Positions 23,701-37,000 of a DNA stretch of 64,000 bases are shown piece by piece. The first letter of the stretch is position 1. Each line of letters starts with the position of its first letter. This DNA comes from Parascedosporium putredinis (Eukaryota > Ascomycota > Sordariomycetes > Microascales > Microascaceae): assembly GCA_949357655.1 (NCBI GenBank), contig CASHTG010000001.1, positions 248,001-312,000 of the forward strand. The letters run 5' to 3'. The position numbers and the translations under genes are program-made. The notes below the pieces were generated by a model that was not told the origin of the DNA, searched no databases, and saw only the letters and a list, made by a program, of their open reading frames with translations.

Positions 23701-25707
23701 CGTGGTGCAGCATCTTTTGGGGGAGGGGGTTTTTGCTCAACCTGATAGGGCGTCATTGGCTGGGGAAAAGAGAGTGCCCGATGCGGATGTCGATTCGGGC
23801 CTTCCAGGCTAAATATTGACGGCATCTGCATTCCGATCAGGGCTGGAAAGGTTGTCGTTGGGCAATCTAGTCTATGTCCATGTTTGAAGCCGTTCAATGA
23901 GGAGCCGAACCAACTCGAGCTTCGAACTTTGAGCCTGCGAATCCGCTTGATCATGCCAGACTGATACCTTGACATTCTTTGACTTCGTGGCAGCCGCGTA
24001 TTACTTCTCATTCATAGGTTCGACCCGGCTGATACTGGTATTCCCCCTCGCCGACCCCATTACATTCATCGAAAGGGCTTATTGATAGACAATTTGCTCG
24101 TTCACGCGCGGACTTGTACCTCCATTTGAGAAATCCCGCTTTTCTTGTTAGGATACACCTTCGGCAGACATACTTTTTCTTCTGCGAGTCCGAAAGGCCC
24201 AACAACCCCTAACTGCTCGGCTCGCCAGGTCAGGACTAGTGATGATTTCGTCATTCGCCCAAGCCCGCAATAAGAGCGATTCCCGGAGAAGAGTAAGGTC
24301 GTGCTCAACGGGAAGACAGGTTGCGAACGAACGAAGTGCGCTCGACGGCCTGAAGGAGGGCTATAATGGCTGGCTTAAGGACTAGGTTTCCATGCCTTTT
24401 GGACCGGGCGAGATTAGCACATGCCAAGTTCGGTCCACAAACGCAACTCTGACTATGGCTTCTTTGGCAAGAGCCTCCGAAAGAGTTTCACTGAGAATGG
24501 ACAACTTGACTAGGTTTGTTGTGGGAAAGTCCTTCTTCCTCAGCGCATCCCCATCTCATCCCAACTTGAACCGCAGCCCGGGAGGCAGGAGGCAGGAGTG
24601 ACTGTATTTTCTCCTCGTGTGAGCATGTCTTGCTCCTTACTATAGCCACCTTGGAGACACCAAACCTGCACAGCGATGTCACTGGCGGTTCCAATTGAGG
24701 AGTAGTGGCCGGGGAGAATCCACACCTGCCAAACATCCCATCTGGGAAGGATACACACACCCACGCCTTCACCCCTCATGGCAGCGAGAATAAAGGAAAA
24801 TTTCCTCTGATGCACCTCAGCCGAGGGGAAAAAAGCACATGAAAGTTACCCACGCTCTTGAGTAGGTTCCGGGAACTTCCCATCACACCAGCCCCTAGTA
24901 CGATTCCCTTTCCGTTTTCCCCAAGTTCGCCTCTAAGCTCGTTCCTGCCGAAGCATTGGCAACTACCACTGTAGGATTCCGTTGGAGGAGGGTATCAATG
25001 TGCGACAACGGGCCATCAGTGCCTTCTAGGGTTCGCTGCTCGCGGTTACAGATGGTCCCGCGGTATTCCCCTCACATTCACACGAGCCAGGTTGTAATTA
25101 CCCTTGCATGCCCTCTTCCCCACCCCTAGTCTCCATCATCAACTGGTTCGCATACTGTGCGCAAGATCGACCCGTCGTTGATGAGCTGGCGGAAAATGTT
25201 GTGAAGCGCAGAGGTATACGCTGTCCTATTTATAAACATATGCGTGTTGATGTACATTGATCTACACATATTTCTATAAGTACTGTATTTGTATGCCTCT
25301 AGATGTGCGAGCATGAGTATGTGCGTGCATCATCACCTTCAAGCGGGAACCAGAGTGTGACGATGAGAAGCATGGGGCCTCTTCTTGCTCGACCGTACCT
25401 GGACCATTGCTGTCATCGCCCACCTCCACACCTTCCTTCCGGACCGGGAGAGGGCGGGGGGACGTGCAGGGTATCAGGCGACGGAATGGCGGAGTCCCAT
25501 CTGGGAATGAGGGATGACTAGTTGGTCGATGCAACTTCTTCGTTCGTCTCATGTCTTCACTGCGAATATTAATACACAAAGCCAAGGTGAGCAGGGTGAC
25601 TCTCTTTCCCCCCTTTGAAGCAAACCGATGGCGCGGAGAAGGTCCTAGTTTGGTAAAGATGATCGGCCAACAGGAGGAAATGATGCGAATTGAGGACGCT
25701 AAAATAG

Positions 25708-26125
25708 CTAGAACCCCATAACGCGAGTTAAAAGAGAAAGGAAAACCCGTTTGTTAGCGGCCCCTTTCGACACGACCCATTGTGGGGTTTTGGTGCGAAG
25801 TTGGAGGTCTCGCACTATGGTTGAAATTGACACCCTCTGTCGATCTCGGACCGTATGGGCGTTTTCGCCGTCGCTGTGTTCCTTTTTGCCCGTTTCCTTG
25901 CCACATGCTGCGATGCGACTGGTGTTAGTCCTAGAGATGAATGAAGAGCAAAGCGAGCTACGATCAAGGTCGTGGTTGACATTGGATAAAAGTATTAGCA
26001 GGCCGATCTGGGGACCCCACTGTCGATACGGCCTGCCATTCTCAATGAATGTCTCTCCCTCAAACTGCGCTAGTACCTGAGCCTCGTGGGCTTGGGCGAC
26101 GCCACCATCTGGTGTTCTGCGTCAG
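25708..26125 (-). pseudogene. Unassigned coding-like fragment
   Basis: About 137 codons are open on the minus strand between an in-frame TGA just above 26119 and a TAG at 25710. The frame has no ATG in its first part. Its first ~50 residues read like real protein (segments TPDGGVAQAHEAQVLAQFEG and FIENGRPYRQWGPQIGLLIL); the remainder is less convincing. I do not recognise the family. It may be an internal exon or remnant of a decayed gene. The upstream TGA could derive from CGA by a C to T change. Confidence 0.25.
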
Positions 26126-27175
26126 GTATCAGATTTTACATGTATTCGATCCGCGGCCATGGATTTTTGCTTCAAAAAGAAAAGAAAGCTGACGGAACGG
26201 TCTTTGTCGGGAGCAGCTAGTCGCACCATGCGTGTGGGTTTTCCCTTCTAGAAGCCCATCTCGCATTGAAGATGACGGCCACCCATCCCTTCCGAGATTA
26301 AAACTGTGTTCACCCAGGGCGAAGCAGTCTTACCCCAGGATCGCTCGGCTAACAATGTCGAATTACGGAAAGGGAAATAATATGAGAAAGCAAAGTTCAC
26401 GCGGAGACGGGCATGGTAAATTGTTCAGAGCCTTTCTTGGGGGCTATAACAAGTCGCTATTATATAGTAATTTCAAGGGCTTGTTTTCCCGTTCGCGGGA
26501 GAATCGCTCGACAAAAGATCGAAGCGAGATGCATCCAATGTCTAAGGAAGCCCTATTTATTACTCTTGCACAAAAACTTTAATATCCGCTCTCTCGTTTC
26601 CGGAGGCGGGCTCTTTCCATCCTGGTTTTCGACGATGTGGCTTGCTCTTCAATTTATCCATCCGCTCTGCAGTTTGATGTGCACACCCGTCGTTCTTAAC
26701 TATCCACACACCCTCTTGATCCCACCTTTAACTCTGCCTGGGATGATCTTGGTCCTGATATGAATGCCAATCCCAGATCGCTTTCGTGAGGGGAAAAAGG
26801 GGATGTAGGAACAAAATAAGCCATCAACGCGACAAGCGGGGCCTGCTGGCGTTCATCGTGACCTCTAAACTATGATATCGACTACTTGCTCGTCGGCTTT
26901 CCCGCTTTCAATTGGGATAGAGTCCATAACTCACCCAAGGAACAGATGAAGTAGAAGTAAACAATCAGGGCCACAGTCCTCGCTTGAAGAATGCAAGAAC
27001 GCAAAACCTCTATCGATATCTCTTCCTGCCATTCGCGATAGGGCTGCGCAAGTCGCTGCTGCCTCGAAGCCTTCACCCGCCAACTAGGAGGGCAGGCATC
27101 GCCGATCCGGATATCCCGCTTTAATTGTGCCGCCCTGAAGAACAGTCCCCTATCGCTTCCCCTCTCTCCAGTGTC

Positions 27176-27199
27176 TTTTTTTTTTTTTTTTTTTTTTTT
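27176..27199 (+). repeat. Poly-T tract (24 T)
   Basis: Uninterrupted run of 24 T following C/T-rich sequence. If a polyadenylated sequence had inserted on the minus strand this could be its tail, but no target-site duplication or element body is evident. Confidence 0.85.
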
Positions 27200-28503
27200 G
27201 CGACACTAGCGAAGACATCTATCCCTGGCGGACTCGCCCTGAGACGAGCGATGCATTTGTGTGGTGGCGGCGCCGGTCTGGGGCGACGAGGGGATGTGCG
27301 CCATCTGGTGGAAAAACTATCTTAACTAGTATGTGTGATACGCACAAGGTCAATGGGGAAAACAAAAGGGGTGGAGAAAAGATTCGCACCCGGGTCGACG
27401 AGCATGGGAGGGTGGGGGAATAATTTCCTGAGAGCATTATTTTATGTTGGCGTTCGAGTTCGAACAAAGGGCGGTGACTCGGAGGACATAATGGCATTAC
27501 CCTCCACCTCGGACCTGAGCAGAAACTCGCTTAAGGATATTCCGAACGAAATGAAGCCGAGAGGATAAAAAGCAAGGGAAGGGGCCAAGTGCTCAAGCTT
27601 GCTTAATCATGCTCATATTCTCTTCTCCCTCCCAACCTAAACGAGCGCGCCCTTCAAGGTTGACCCCTCCACCGGTGTTGTCAAAGAATTGTTCTGTCGC
27701 TTCTTTCTAATTTGGTGATATTCATGCTGAACCAGGCGGACGGCCGAAAGGAACAGGAGAAGCCCATCGTCCCCACGCTGCTGCCAGTGCCCGTGCGAGC
27801 TAGAGGCACAGACGTCTACCACTAGGCTTCGAGATCTCTCTGTTGCTTGCTCACTCCCACTGCAAGCCAGAGCTTCCAGGGTCGTGCACTTTTCCCTTTG
27901 ACATCGATGTATAAGCGCCACCAATCCTTTCCAATTCCAGCGAACTTGGAGAATTAGCTTCAGAGGTGGTCAGTCGCGCGGGCGGGGGTGGGGTGGAAAA
28001 TGTAATGGATCCATGAATTCCTGACACCCCGAGAAAGAAGGGGAGTACCGAGGTATTTCACCCTATGTCCCATTTGGGATACTGCTCCGGAGGGTGACAG
28101 GGTAGGTAATGGTCGCGAGTTTTCCGTACAAGGTACAAGCAAGTTGGACACGAAATTCACGTCATGTTCTAATACTTTTGGCCTTCTTTGAGCTTTCGCG
28201 GCTCACTCAGATTCTCAGATTAAACTTGGTCTTCTTCGCTGGCTTAGAACGACTGGTGATGCTGGTCTTGGCCTTCGATATCCCCACGCCGTTGTTGCCG
28301 CTGCCACAACTAAGACTGACCGTATTTGTACCACGTTCTTCTTCTTCTTAATAATTTTTTTCTTTTTCCAAATTCTTTATTATTTTATTTCCAGGGGCGA
28401 GGTGCTCTTAGGAACGGCAGAAAAATGACGTGTTTCCTGTTGCTGTGCTTTTTCAAACGAGGTCTGAATGGATTGACCCTTTGAGCATGGAGAGGGTTGT
28501 TAC

Positions 28504-28528
28504 TTGGAGAGCTGGAGAGCTGGAGAGC
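28504..28528 (+). repeat. Tandem 9-bp repeat (GGAGAGCTG unit)
   Basis: Nearly three copies of a nine-base unit in tandem, in non-coding DNA. Confidence 0.75.
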
Positions 28529-31500
28529 CCAAGCGTGAGATGTTGATCATGGTGGCTCTTCCCTAGATTTCCCGCATCTGCAGGTATCACCCGGTGGTTA
28601 GCTTGAAGAATCCGTGCGTGGATGTCCACAATGTGTGGGTGAGCAAGTGTATGTTTGTGGTATTATGGCCTCAGTCGAGTCCGTCCAATTCATTCCGTGC
28701 TAGCATACACTAGAAAGGCCTGCCACCCCCTCCCCGAAAGAAAAGCGGGGCAACGCACAGGATCGCACCTCCCCGAGTACTCCTCATCCTGCATTTAGTG
28801 GGCCTTCAGGCAGGAGTGTTTTGAGAGAAGGGACAAGACATTAGATCCAATTGATCCACTATGGATCCCTCAAGCAAGTACCTTTACCGTCCCCGCTCCA
28901 GGCCTTCTGGCCCACCCCCAGGATAACTGGTACTTTCTCCATTTGCGTTCCTTGGAGCAGGGTATCTCCTTGATAGCCATTCTCAAGCCAAACTGCTTGG
29001 AGCCGGTGGACCGATCAAGGACAGAGCCTCTCGATCCCACTGTACCACGTTTTTGTGCGCACAGGAACCAGAAAACCACCGTCAAGCTAGCCTCGATGGG
29101 TTCACAATGGCTGGCTGTGCCTGAAAAAGGTTTCCGAGGGTCGTCAAAGGTGACGACATGCGGGGGTCGTGGAATGCATCATGATCGGACTCGAGCAGTG
29201 AGTTTCGGTGAGAAAGGAATTCAACCGAGGCGAGATAGTTTTCTCCGTGGACTGGCCGAACCCCTAGGCGATGCATCAGAAAGAAGGACAAGCCTTGGTG
29301 CGACAAAGGAGAGGAAGCGCCGGTGCCATTCAGGAATAGACTAGTATTTCTGCGAGAGAAGACATCCGTCCTGTACAGGCCGTTCTCAACCCATTGTACT
29401 TGAAATGTCAGCTATGACGGGCCTCGGTCTATCTATTGGGGCTTCACTTTACTAATACATGTCCACACTAGAGGAAAATAATTTTGTTTGCATTGATAAA
29501 ATGGGGTTTTTCATCGCCTCATCCTTCTTCCTCGACCATGAGCCTGTGGGCTGTGACTTGGGTGGGTGCGGATAAGAAGTGGAGGCTGAAGACTTCCTCC
29601 TGGGAATTCCACGTCCCCTCAAATGGCTCGCAGAAAAAGAAAAAAAAAAAACAAAACAAAAGAAAAATACGGCCCTGGGATCCATTAGCGCGAAAGCAGA
29701 GCTGTTGAAAAAAGCCACTAACACGAGGACTCAAGCCGCTGACTTTGATAGCCACTAGTCTGAGACATGCCATCAGAGTCCTTCATCTCTCGTCCTTTCC
29801 CGAGGTACCCAAACAGTCCGGTGTTTGCTCTCAAGACCATAACCTTGGCAGGCACAAGGAAAGGTTCACTCTCTTCCTTGTACTTACCTTGTCTCAAGTG
29901 ATCGCACCATTTTCAACTGGGGCCTTGCTAGGAGCGAGCTTCCGCCGTTGAATCCTCGTCGCTAGAATTGCAATCCCTCGAACCAGGGGTGCCCCAAAGG
30001 ATCATTGGCGGCGAAGACCTTCAAAAAGAACTTTCACCCTTCAAAGTTGTATCAGTCAGTCACGGCCCTTCGGGGACGAAGGAGGGCCTTGAATGTGATC
30101 TGTACGACACGGCGGCTTGCATTCTGGCATGTGGTTGGGCAAGCTTGTTTTGCCGTGCCTTGGGATTGGATGGACAACCTCAATAATAGCGCAACCCACA
30201 CAGCGGTACGGCTTAACCCATGCCTTTTTACTTCTACCCCTAATACCACTCACACAGCTCCCACCAGAGCGGTTGCGAGAGCCTCGCTGGAGCTCTATAC
30301 CCTAAGGCAAAACAAAATAGAATTAATTCAGCAAACCCTTTTGCTCGTGGATAGAGAAGGCGTAACCCGTATCTTGCTTCGGGACAACGCAGGCAATGCC
30401 GTTTGCCAGGCTCCTCCCCTTCGAACTCGAAGGCCATCTTAGATGGACCCACATTACGCGAAGACCTGAGGTATAAATACCTCACAAAATCGTAGCTCAT
30501 TCTTCCTTCGCCTCACTAGCCTGAAGAAGCAAAAATCCGGCAGAGGGGAGGGGAGGGATGTGGTCTAGTCCTTTGGAGTGTGTGATGGGCAGCCCTGCCC
30601 CACTTGCCATTTCGAATTGACATGCTTTTTAGTCCAGGTTCGGGGACCAAGGCATTCCTTGTCACTGTGCTTGTCTAGGAACACCGAAGGTAAGAAATAG
30701 ACTTTGTTTGCCTCGACTTCGGTAGTTGGTCTATCGAGAGCCAAGTTTTTGAGACATCCATGGATGATTGCTGCCCTCCCCTTGTTCAGGTGCACCCAGT
30801 GAAGGGGAGGAGTGAGGTGGAGGGTCGGCATTTCAATGAGTAACACTCGCATTTTCGTCATCATCAAAGCGGATCTGGAGTGAGATTGCAACGTTTCCGA
30901 GCCGCTGTCATGGGATGATGGAGATTGTTTTGGGGCTCTTCGCTTCTGGTTAGCATAATAACCGTCAGTTGTGCAACCTTCGAGATTGAATCCCATGCAA
31001 TGGATCCATGTATTTTGTTGGGACCTGGGGAAAGTTCGCAAAACATCCTGTTTTGACCAATATAACAGTTGGCATCATGCACGAGAACTAGGGTCTACAT
31101 CCTTCTCAAATGAAGAACAAAACCTTAGAAAGGAGCAAATTGCTTATTACCGAAATCATGCTGACAAGGACAGAGGACGATATTTGCCAGACACATTGGC
31201 TGATAATACCCCAAACCATAATAGAATCGGCTAGTAGGAAATATTTGCAAATGCCCGTAGCAATACAGGGAAATCAACTAATGTCAGAGATCCGGGTTGG
31301 AGAGCAAGCAATGTGAGGACGATACAGACGGCGAGGCCGGTGATGGGACAATGCGGGGTAGGATAAAGCAAAACCAAAACAACATGAGGGAACGTGATAA
31401 GATAGATATTCTACCTCGGTACTGTGAAGACTAAATAATACTTCATATGAGCCGCAAATTGTTGCCTACGAGTACGTTTATATTATGGTGCGAGGAGATC

Positions 31501-31543
31501 AAAGTAATGATCACCTGGAGCAAGCAAGATGAGGCCTGTCAAT

Positions 31544-31573
31544 GAAGCAGAAGCAGAAGCCGAAGCCGAAGCC
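31544..31573 (+). repeat. Five tandem copies of GAAGCM hexamer
   Basis: Three GAAGC(A/C) variants repeat five times. On the minus strand they would encode alternating Ala-Ser within a short open frame (31483-31698) that I do not consider a demonstrated gene. Confidence 0.8.
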
Positions 31574-33464
31574 TCATCTCCGACCCTCCACAACTCCACT
31601 GGGAATTGATCTCCATACGCTCCCTGCTCGCCCCTTCCGTATCCGCCCTGCAATTCTGCACGGCGTTGGGAGATGAGCCTAGCCATTAATTGATGCAAAA
31701 ATGCTTGTTAACCTATTCTGGGATACTTAAACCGTGCTTTTATTAAGGCCAGTCAGCATACTCGGGTGAGGGGCAAGCTTGCCATATTTCCGCTCATCCC
31801 GAGGAGCATCTAAACGCACAACCGCATGGGTAACGAAAATAAGATAAAGAAATCTTATTTGAGAGAGTGCTTTCGAAATACGGCAATGCATTGCCCATCA
31901 ATTCAGTAGTATTGCGAAAATATTCAATACTTTCCTGTCCTCACTCAACTTTTCTATCCGCCTTGAGGAAAAAACATTCTCTTTGGTGTCTTAAATAATC
32001 CGAATTAATTCAACACGCAGTTAATGCGAAACGAGGACCGCTTTTACGCAAATCAAGAGGCCCACCTTTACATTAACCCTTCCCTTCCTCTCCTCATGAG
32101 AAAAATGGGGTTCTTTTTCTAGAAAGGAAGGCAGGAGGGATGGGGAAAAAGGAAAAGCAACGCGACTGAGGAACGCGGGCGTTGTTCCTCCAAAGCTGTC
32201 TTGTGGATCCTTTCCTCATGGGGAGCCTTGAGCAGTTGGCCGCTGCTTGTCCACGCGGTTTTCCACCCTTTCGTACGGAAGTGGGGCTGTAAGGTAGAAT
32301 TGAGCGTTTGGCGGTGTTGGCACAGGCAGCCCACCACTGGATTCACAGGCATTTCGGACCGTTGATTGGGGCCTTGCGCGCAGTGTTAGATCAATTCGAT
32401 CCTATTTTGAGTCGCCCTTCATTGTACAGCACAGGCACAGGTATGGCTGGGGCGTGTAACAACACCCGAATGGGGCGTCCAGGGTCTTTTCTCCCCTCTA
32501 TCTCGTACTGGAAAGGACGTGCTAATACAATTAAGTCTGGATGACAAGTGCTGGACTTGTCGAGATTCCCCGTCCTTCCCTTCCCCACCACCATCGCCAT
32601 AAAGTAGATTGTTTTGCCTTTTGCCACGCTTGCGTTTCCCCTTTCCCCGCTTACCCTCTGGGACACTTGGGTGTCAATGTCAGTTGTGGAAGAAATAGCG
32701 ATGCAGCACAACTGACATACCTTGCCGCGCCTGGTCATTATGTTACTACCTACCAAACTTGAGAGTCATAGTACTTTTCAACTTCAAGAAAACGAGCTTT
32801 GAGCGACTGTAGTGTAATTGAAATGAGGCTGGATTGATTGTTTGCGGTCACCAAAATTTCTTGCCCGGCTTGTAAGGGAACAGCAAAACTCAAGGTCTCA
32901 GTCGGGAAAAAGACGCCACTCCCTAAACCCTTCACGGATGAGCCCGTGGCCCTGAAGGAGTGCATGTCATTTCGATGCATTTGGCTAGTAGAGTTCACCT
33001 CGCCCGCTCGGGGAACGATCTCGAAAGTGTCAGAGCTAGACTTGATTGATGCCTTCTGGCCTTTCCAACCAAGGGTCAGTGTTGGTGGCCTCTGCTGGAC
33101 GAGACTCTGGGCATCCCTGGAAGTCGTGCGAGGCGAAGTGGAACCGTGCAGTAGTCGACGCCACCTGCAGGGCAGACAAGAACCCGTCACCCTCCCTGGC
33201 CCGGAGGCCCTTCGATGCATCTCTCATTGAGCACACATTTCAACTTGTATACCTACAACCTAAGTAGATAGATGGTGGCAGGCTGACGAAAATTACCCTG
33301 CAAAGCGGAGTAATCTGGTGTACCTGGTGTACCTTGATGTACGGAGTACGTGTCTCCGCCTGAACTCCTGCATGGCAATGCAAGAGACTTTGGACTTGTT
33401 TTTCGTGCTGGAGGTGAATGGACTTGGGAAGCGGGGGTCAGTTATGATGAAGGGGCTCGGAACA

Positions 33465-34064
33465 CAGAAGAAAACGGGATGTGAGGGGAGATCGTACTAG
33501 ACATCGAGGAAACAATTGAGGCGGTTGCTTGTGACGGCTGATCGCTAGTTTCCTAGTGGCGGAAATTTTGTCAGCGGATGGCCATCGATTGCGGCAAATG
33601 AACCAACCTCACAACATTACTAGATTCTTACCAATGCTATAGCTGTTGCTCTACTATCGCGACTTTCGGCTTCTCTCTCCGATGAAAAGAGCCAGTATGC
33701 GGGTCTACCTGCGTATCCTGCTTGTATTGCCCAACATTCTAACTTAAACCCCTTTCAAACAGCCTCCGCTAACACGGGGAGCCCCAAGCTAATTAGAGCG
33801 TACCGTCCGGGAGAGAAACCACACTACGCTCCTGCTTGGCTTGAGACAGGTGTCTTTGTCGTGATGCTCGCATTCGGGGTTGTTATCACATGGAGCCACC
33901 GGCTGCATCAGCTTCGATCAGCCAGCGTGGACGGTGATGAGGAGAGCCCATGCGGACGAAGCAAGTCAAGTTCTGTGTGTCGCATGCAAAATCAGGAGGC
34001 AAATATATCAACTTGCGCTCAATTGAGGGGCCAGAGTGAAGAACGGAGGCGTACGCCACGCTAG
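33465..34064 (+). pseudogene. Degenerate membrane-protein-like gene remnant
   Basis: One reading frame is protein-like for about 170 codons but interrupted by two TAG codons, at about 33547 and 33622. After the second, a continuous 147-codon stretch includes DEKSQYAGLPAYPACIAQ, LIRAYRPGEKPHYAPAW and a hydrophobic helix GVFVVMLAFGVVI, ending at a TAG at 34064. Before it, GNFVSGWPSIAANEPTSQHY reads naturally. Both stops could be CAG codons changed by one C to T transition in a CpA context, which is the signature of repeat-induced point mutation, although two sites prove nothing. The second TAG might instead be an intron acceptor. I do not recognise the family. Confidence 0.35.
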
Positions 34065-37000
34065 CTCAAAGTGGTTGCTAGACATCTATCATAGATGTAT
34101 GGATGCATTAATATGGGGAGAGCACTTGCCTTTGCTGTCTTGATGCAGGGTGGGCTCGGTAACACGAGGGCAAAGGGTGGCTGGCGTGGTACGAAGCATG
34201 TTCCTTTTTAGAAACTATACTTGCTATAATAGATCTATCAAGATGTCTATCTAGGCCTGCTCAAATTTGGCTATGCCTCCCCATCCAAACATACTCATCA
34301 GTGTGAACATGTACTGGTCCTTGGTTCTCTCGCATTAGTCAGAATGCAGAACGCCCTATTCAGTCCTCGTGAGAGGCGAATCGCCTCACATGCAAAAGTT
34401 GATAGGCCCACGCCGAATCGCTTACACTAAGAAGACGTATTTTTCTTCCATTCTTCTCCTGTTATCTCCTTCCTTATTTTTCTTTTGATTCTTCCCTCAA
34501 GCTCCAAATATATAGTACTTGTCCATCATGTCCCTAGATGAACGAGCCCTGGGCTACGGGGCCTGTTCCCCCTTACCCTTTCCTGTTCGTCGCCTCCTTC
34601 GCGACGATTGGGGATGGCGAGGAGAGAGTTGGAGTGTCTAGTCAAGCCCAAGTCCGCCCACCTCTTTCGATGTGTTGAGAGAGCAATTGATATGTCAAAT
34701 GATCCCTCGATCTTCTGACCAGGTTCGCGACGCCGGAGTTTCTGGGAGGAAATCTCGGACTCTTGCCTGGCGGCTTCGGCGCCACCTAACCGAAGGGTGG
34801 AATTTTAGACGGTCCGAGGGCCACCCCTTCCCCTCGTCTTTTGAGGATGCCCATTGGTCTATCCATCGTGAGGAACCTTTGGATCCCACCGTGCGCCTCT
34901 CATGTTTCTCTGCGCTAGTCTTATCTTGGACAAGCAGGTACTAGGAGCAGACGATACCCGAACGTAACCCCGAGGTCTTTGTTCCTTGAGATGCTAGGAT
35001 TGCCGCTGCGACCATACTCAGGGCTCCACGGATCAATTCGATGGAAGCTCCTGGGCTGGGGTTGGGTTTACCACTGGCATTCACCCATTTACCCGCGAGG
35101 TCAGAACCCGGATACTGGTTCTTGATAATAATGAGATCTAGATTGAGGGAAGACGCTAATACGCTAGCCTCTCCAGATGTCCATCATAGTCGAGTTCCTG
35201 TTCATCGCCGATAAGTTGACATCTTCGTACATCTTGGGCATACCACCTACCTTCCATGGTAATCGCGCGCTTGTCACGCACCAAGTGTTCTGTTCTGTAT
35301 TATGTTGAGTCCGACTGAGAGGGGACCATGGTTACTGTGCCTGAGAGCAAAAAGAGGAAGGGGGCACGAAACGTCATAATAAGGCCGAGCACCTTAGTGT
35401 GCCACTAGGTAATCTCTTTGGCCCCCATCCAAAGGACATCTCCTATCCCTATTCTTTCTCTCACGCTCTCGCCTTTCAGGTTGGGATAATTGACCTTCTT
35501 TTCCAAGTTCAGTATGTTAACCCTGTCGCCAGGCGCAAAGACCTCAATGTACGAAGTAGGAGAAGACGCGGGTGTATGGTGGTACCTTGGTCTGTGAGTC
35601 AAATCCTTGCTTGCATACGGAAAGATCATTGTAGATTGGTGGGTCCCAGAGCTGTCCGCTTCTCAATGAACTGGCTGGCCATCTGCTCATTGGTGCAATT
35701 CGAGGACCCAGGGTTGTTCCACTCCTGGTTCCTGCACTGGCAGAAGTTGAAGGTTTTTCGGGGGTGCTTCTAAGCGACTGCCGTTGACGAGTAGGCAGGC
35801 ATCAGGGAACTCGGATACTTGCTCATCAGGTTGTGCAAGTCTGAGCATGTGGGCCCAAAACCTCTCTTCCCACCCACGGGGCTTTGCTTTTTTCCTTCAA
35901 GCAGTGTCAAGAACTTGAAAATGAGCTTGTCTTGTTAAGCCTTTGTCGGTGATGGGTTCTCGGAAAAAACACTCGATCGAGTTATACGCGGGCACACCTT
36001 CTCATCTGGACAATTCTCTTGATGAGGGAAGCTCCTATTACCGACTCAGCTTTTACATGTGAAGGACTCCAATCCCGTCGTCGCCTCGGCGCGCTGTGGA
36101 GATACTTGCGAGGTCATTGGTGCTTGATGATGCTTATCCCTAGCAATACCTTTAATATTCACCTGCCCGATAGATCCTGGGGCCATGGTGTGTACATGGT
36201 ACCAGACCCCCAAAGTTCCTGACGTGCCAAAAATGGAAGTAATAATGGACAAGAAGAAAAAGTAAACCCGCAGCTTCCCTTTGTAGGGTCTGTTCACCAT
36301 TCATGAGAAAAGAACAACTCACACCCTGCAGCAGACTTGCGCTCCTGCCGTCTCCCTTTTGCAGAAAATAGATTGAGGAGTGTGCGTGCAAAGAGGAGGT
36401 GCCCATGGTTGGCTGACACACGACAAAGAGACTGCGAGATCTCGGCACCGGGCAAGCTCGATGCTATTTTGACACTCTGACGCTCTGGGAAAGCGTTATT
36501 CCTGCCGTCACGGGGCTAGCCCATCAATGAATCCGGTGTGCTTTGGGATTTGTGAGGGACGAGTCGAGCCTCCTTGGTTCCAGTCGCCCGACTAGTCGTG
36601 GTTCCGAGGTTGTTGCGCTGCCTGCAGCAAAATACCGTGCCGAAGCTCAAGTATCCGGGCCGGACAATGGTGGGATGCGAATGGGAATTCGCCTGTTACG
36701 CGATATGCCATTCGAAAGTTCTGGTACCTCCGTTGCGATATTGAAGCAAACGTGTCCCTCGAGGCTTGTCGTTTGCTACAGCCCTAATGATGTGCTCGTT
36801 AAGGATCAGTAGCCCCTTCTACCCGATAGCTCCTCAACTTCACGAAGCGCAGGGAAACAGTCCTTCTCCCACTAATGCAGATTCATTCTTGGGTACTTGA
36901 TCGGGGTTCGTGAGGATTAACAGTATCGCTTCATGTCAACGCTGAAGTCTCGATCGGCATTTATAGTGAGATACGCCCACGCGACCGATTCTTCATCAGC

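Larger units (their letters stand above)
13249..25707. other. Gene-poor region, first part of a ~27 kb desert
   Basis: Only short open frames occur here, all without recognisable motifs. Composition is not AT-rich, so it does not look like classic RIP-degraded satellite DNA. Contents that can be named are microsatellites (CA near 13870, ATGCC near 15430, GA near 17729) and long pyrimidine-rich blocks around 14.6-15.6 kb and 16.2-17.0 kb that resemble fungal promoters or UTRs without an attached reading frame. Non-coding transcription units or very degraded genes cannot be excluded. Confidence 0.45.
26126..33460. other. Gene-poor region, middle part of the desert
   Basis: No supported gene. 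A poly-T run lies near 27176 and two short tandem repeats near 28504 and 31544. A 156-codon minus-strand frame at 32750-33220 is moderately protein-like toward its C-terminus (LKARFLEVEKYYDS) but matches nothing I know. Confidence 0.4.

Noticed and set aside
24000..24035. GGTTCGACCC string as a tRNA B box
   Set aside because: No A box at proper distance and no cloverleaf visible upstream.
28960..34900. Dispersed repeat suggested by similar EPLDPTV-encoding strings near 29020 and 34875
   Set aside because: Similarity covers only about 20 bases and does not extend on either side.
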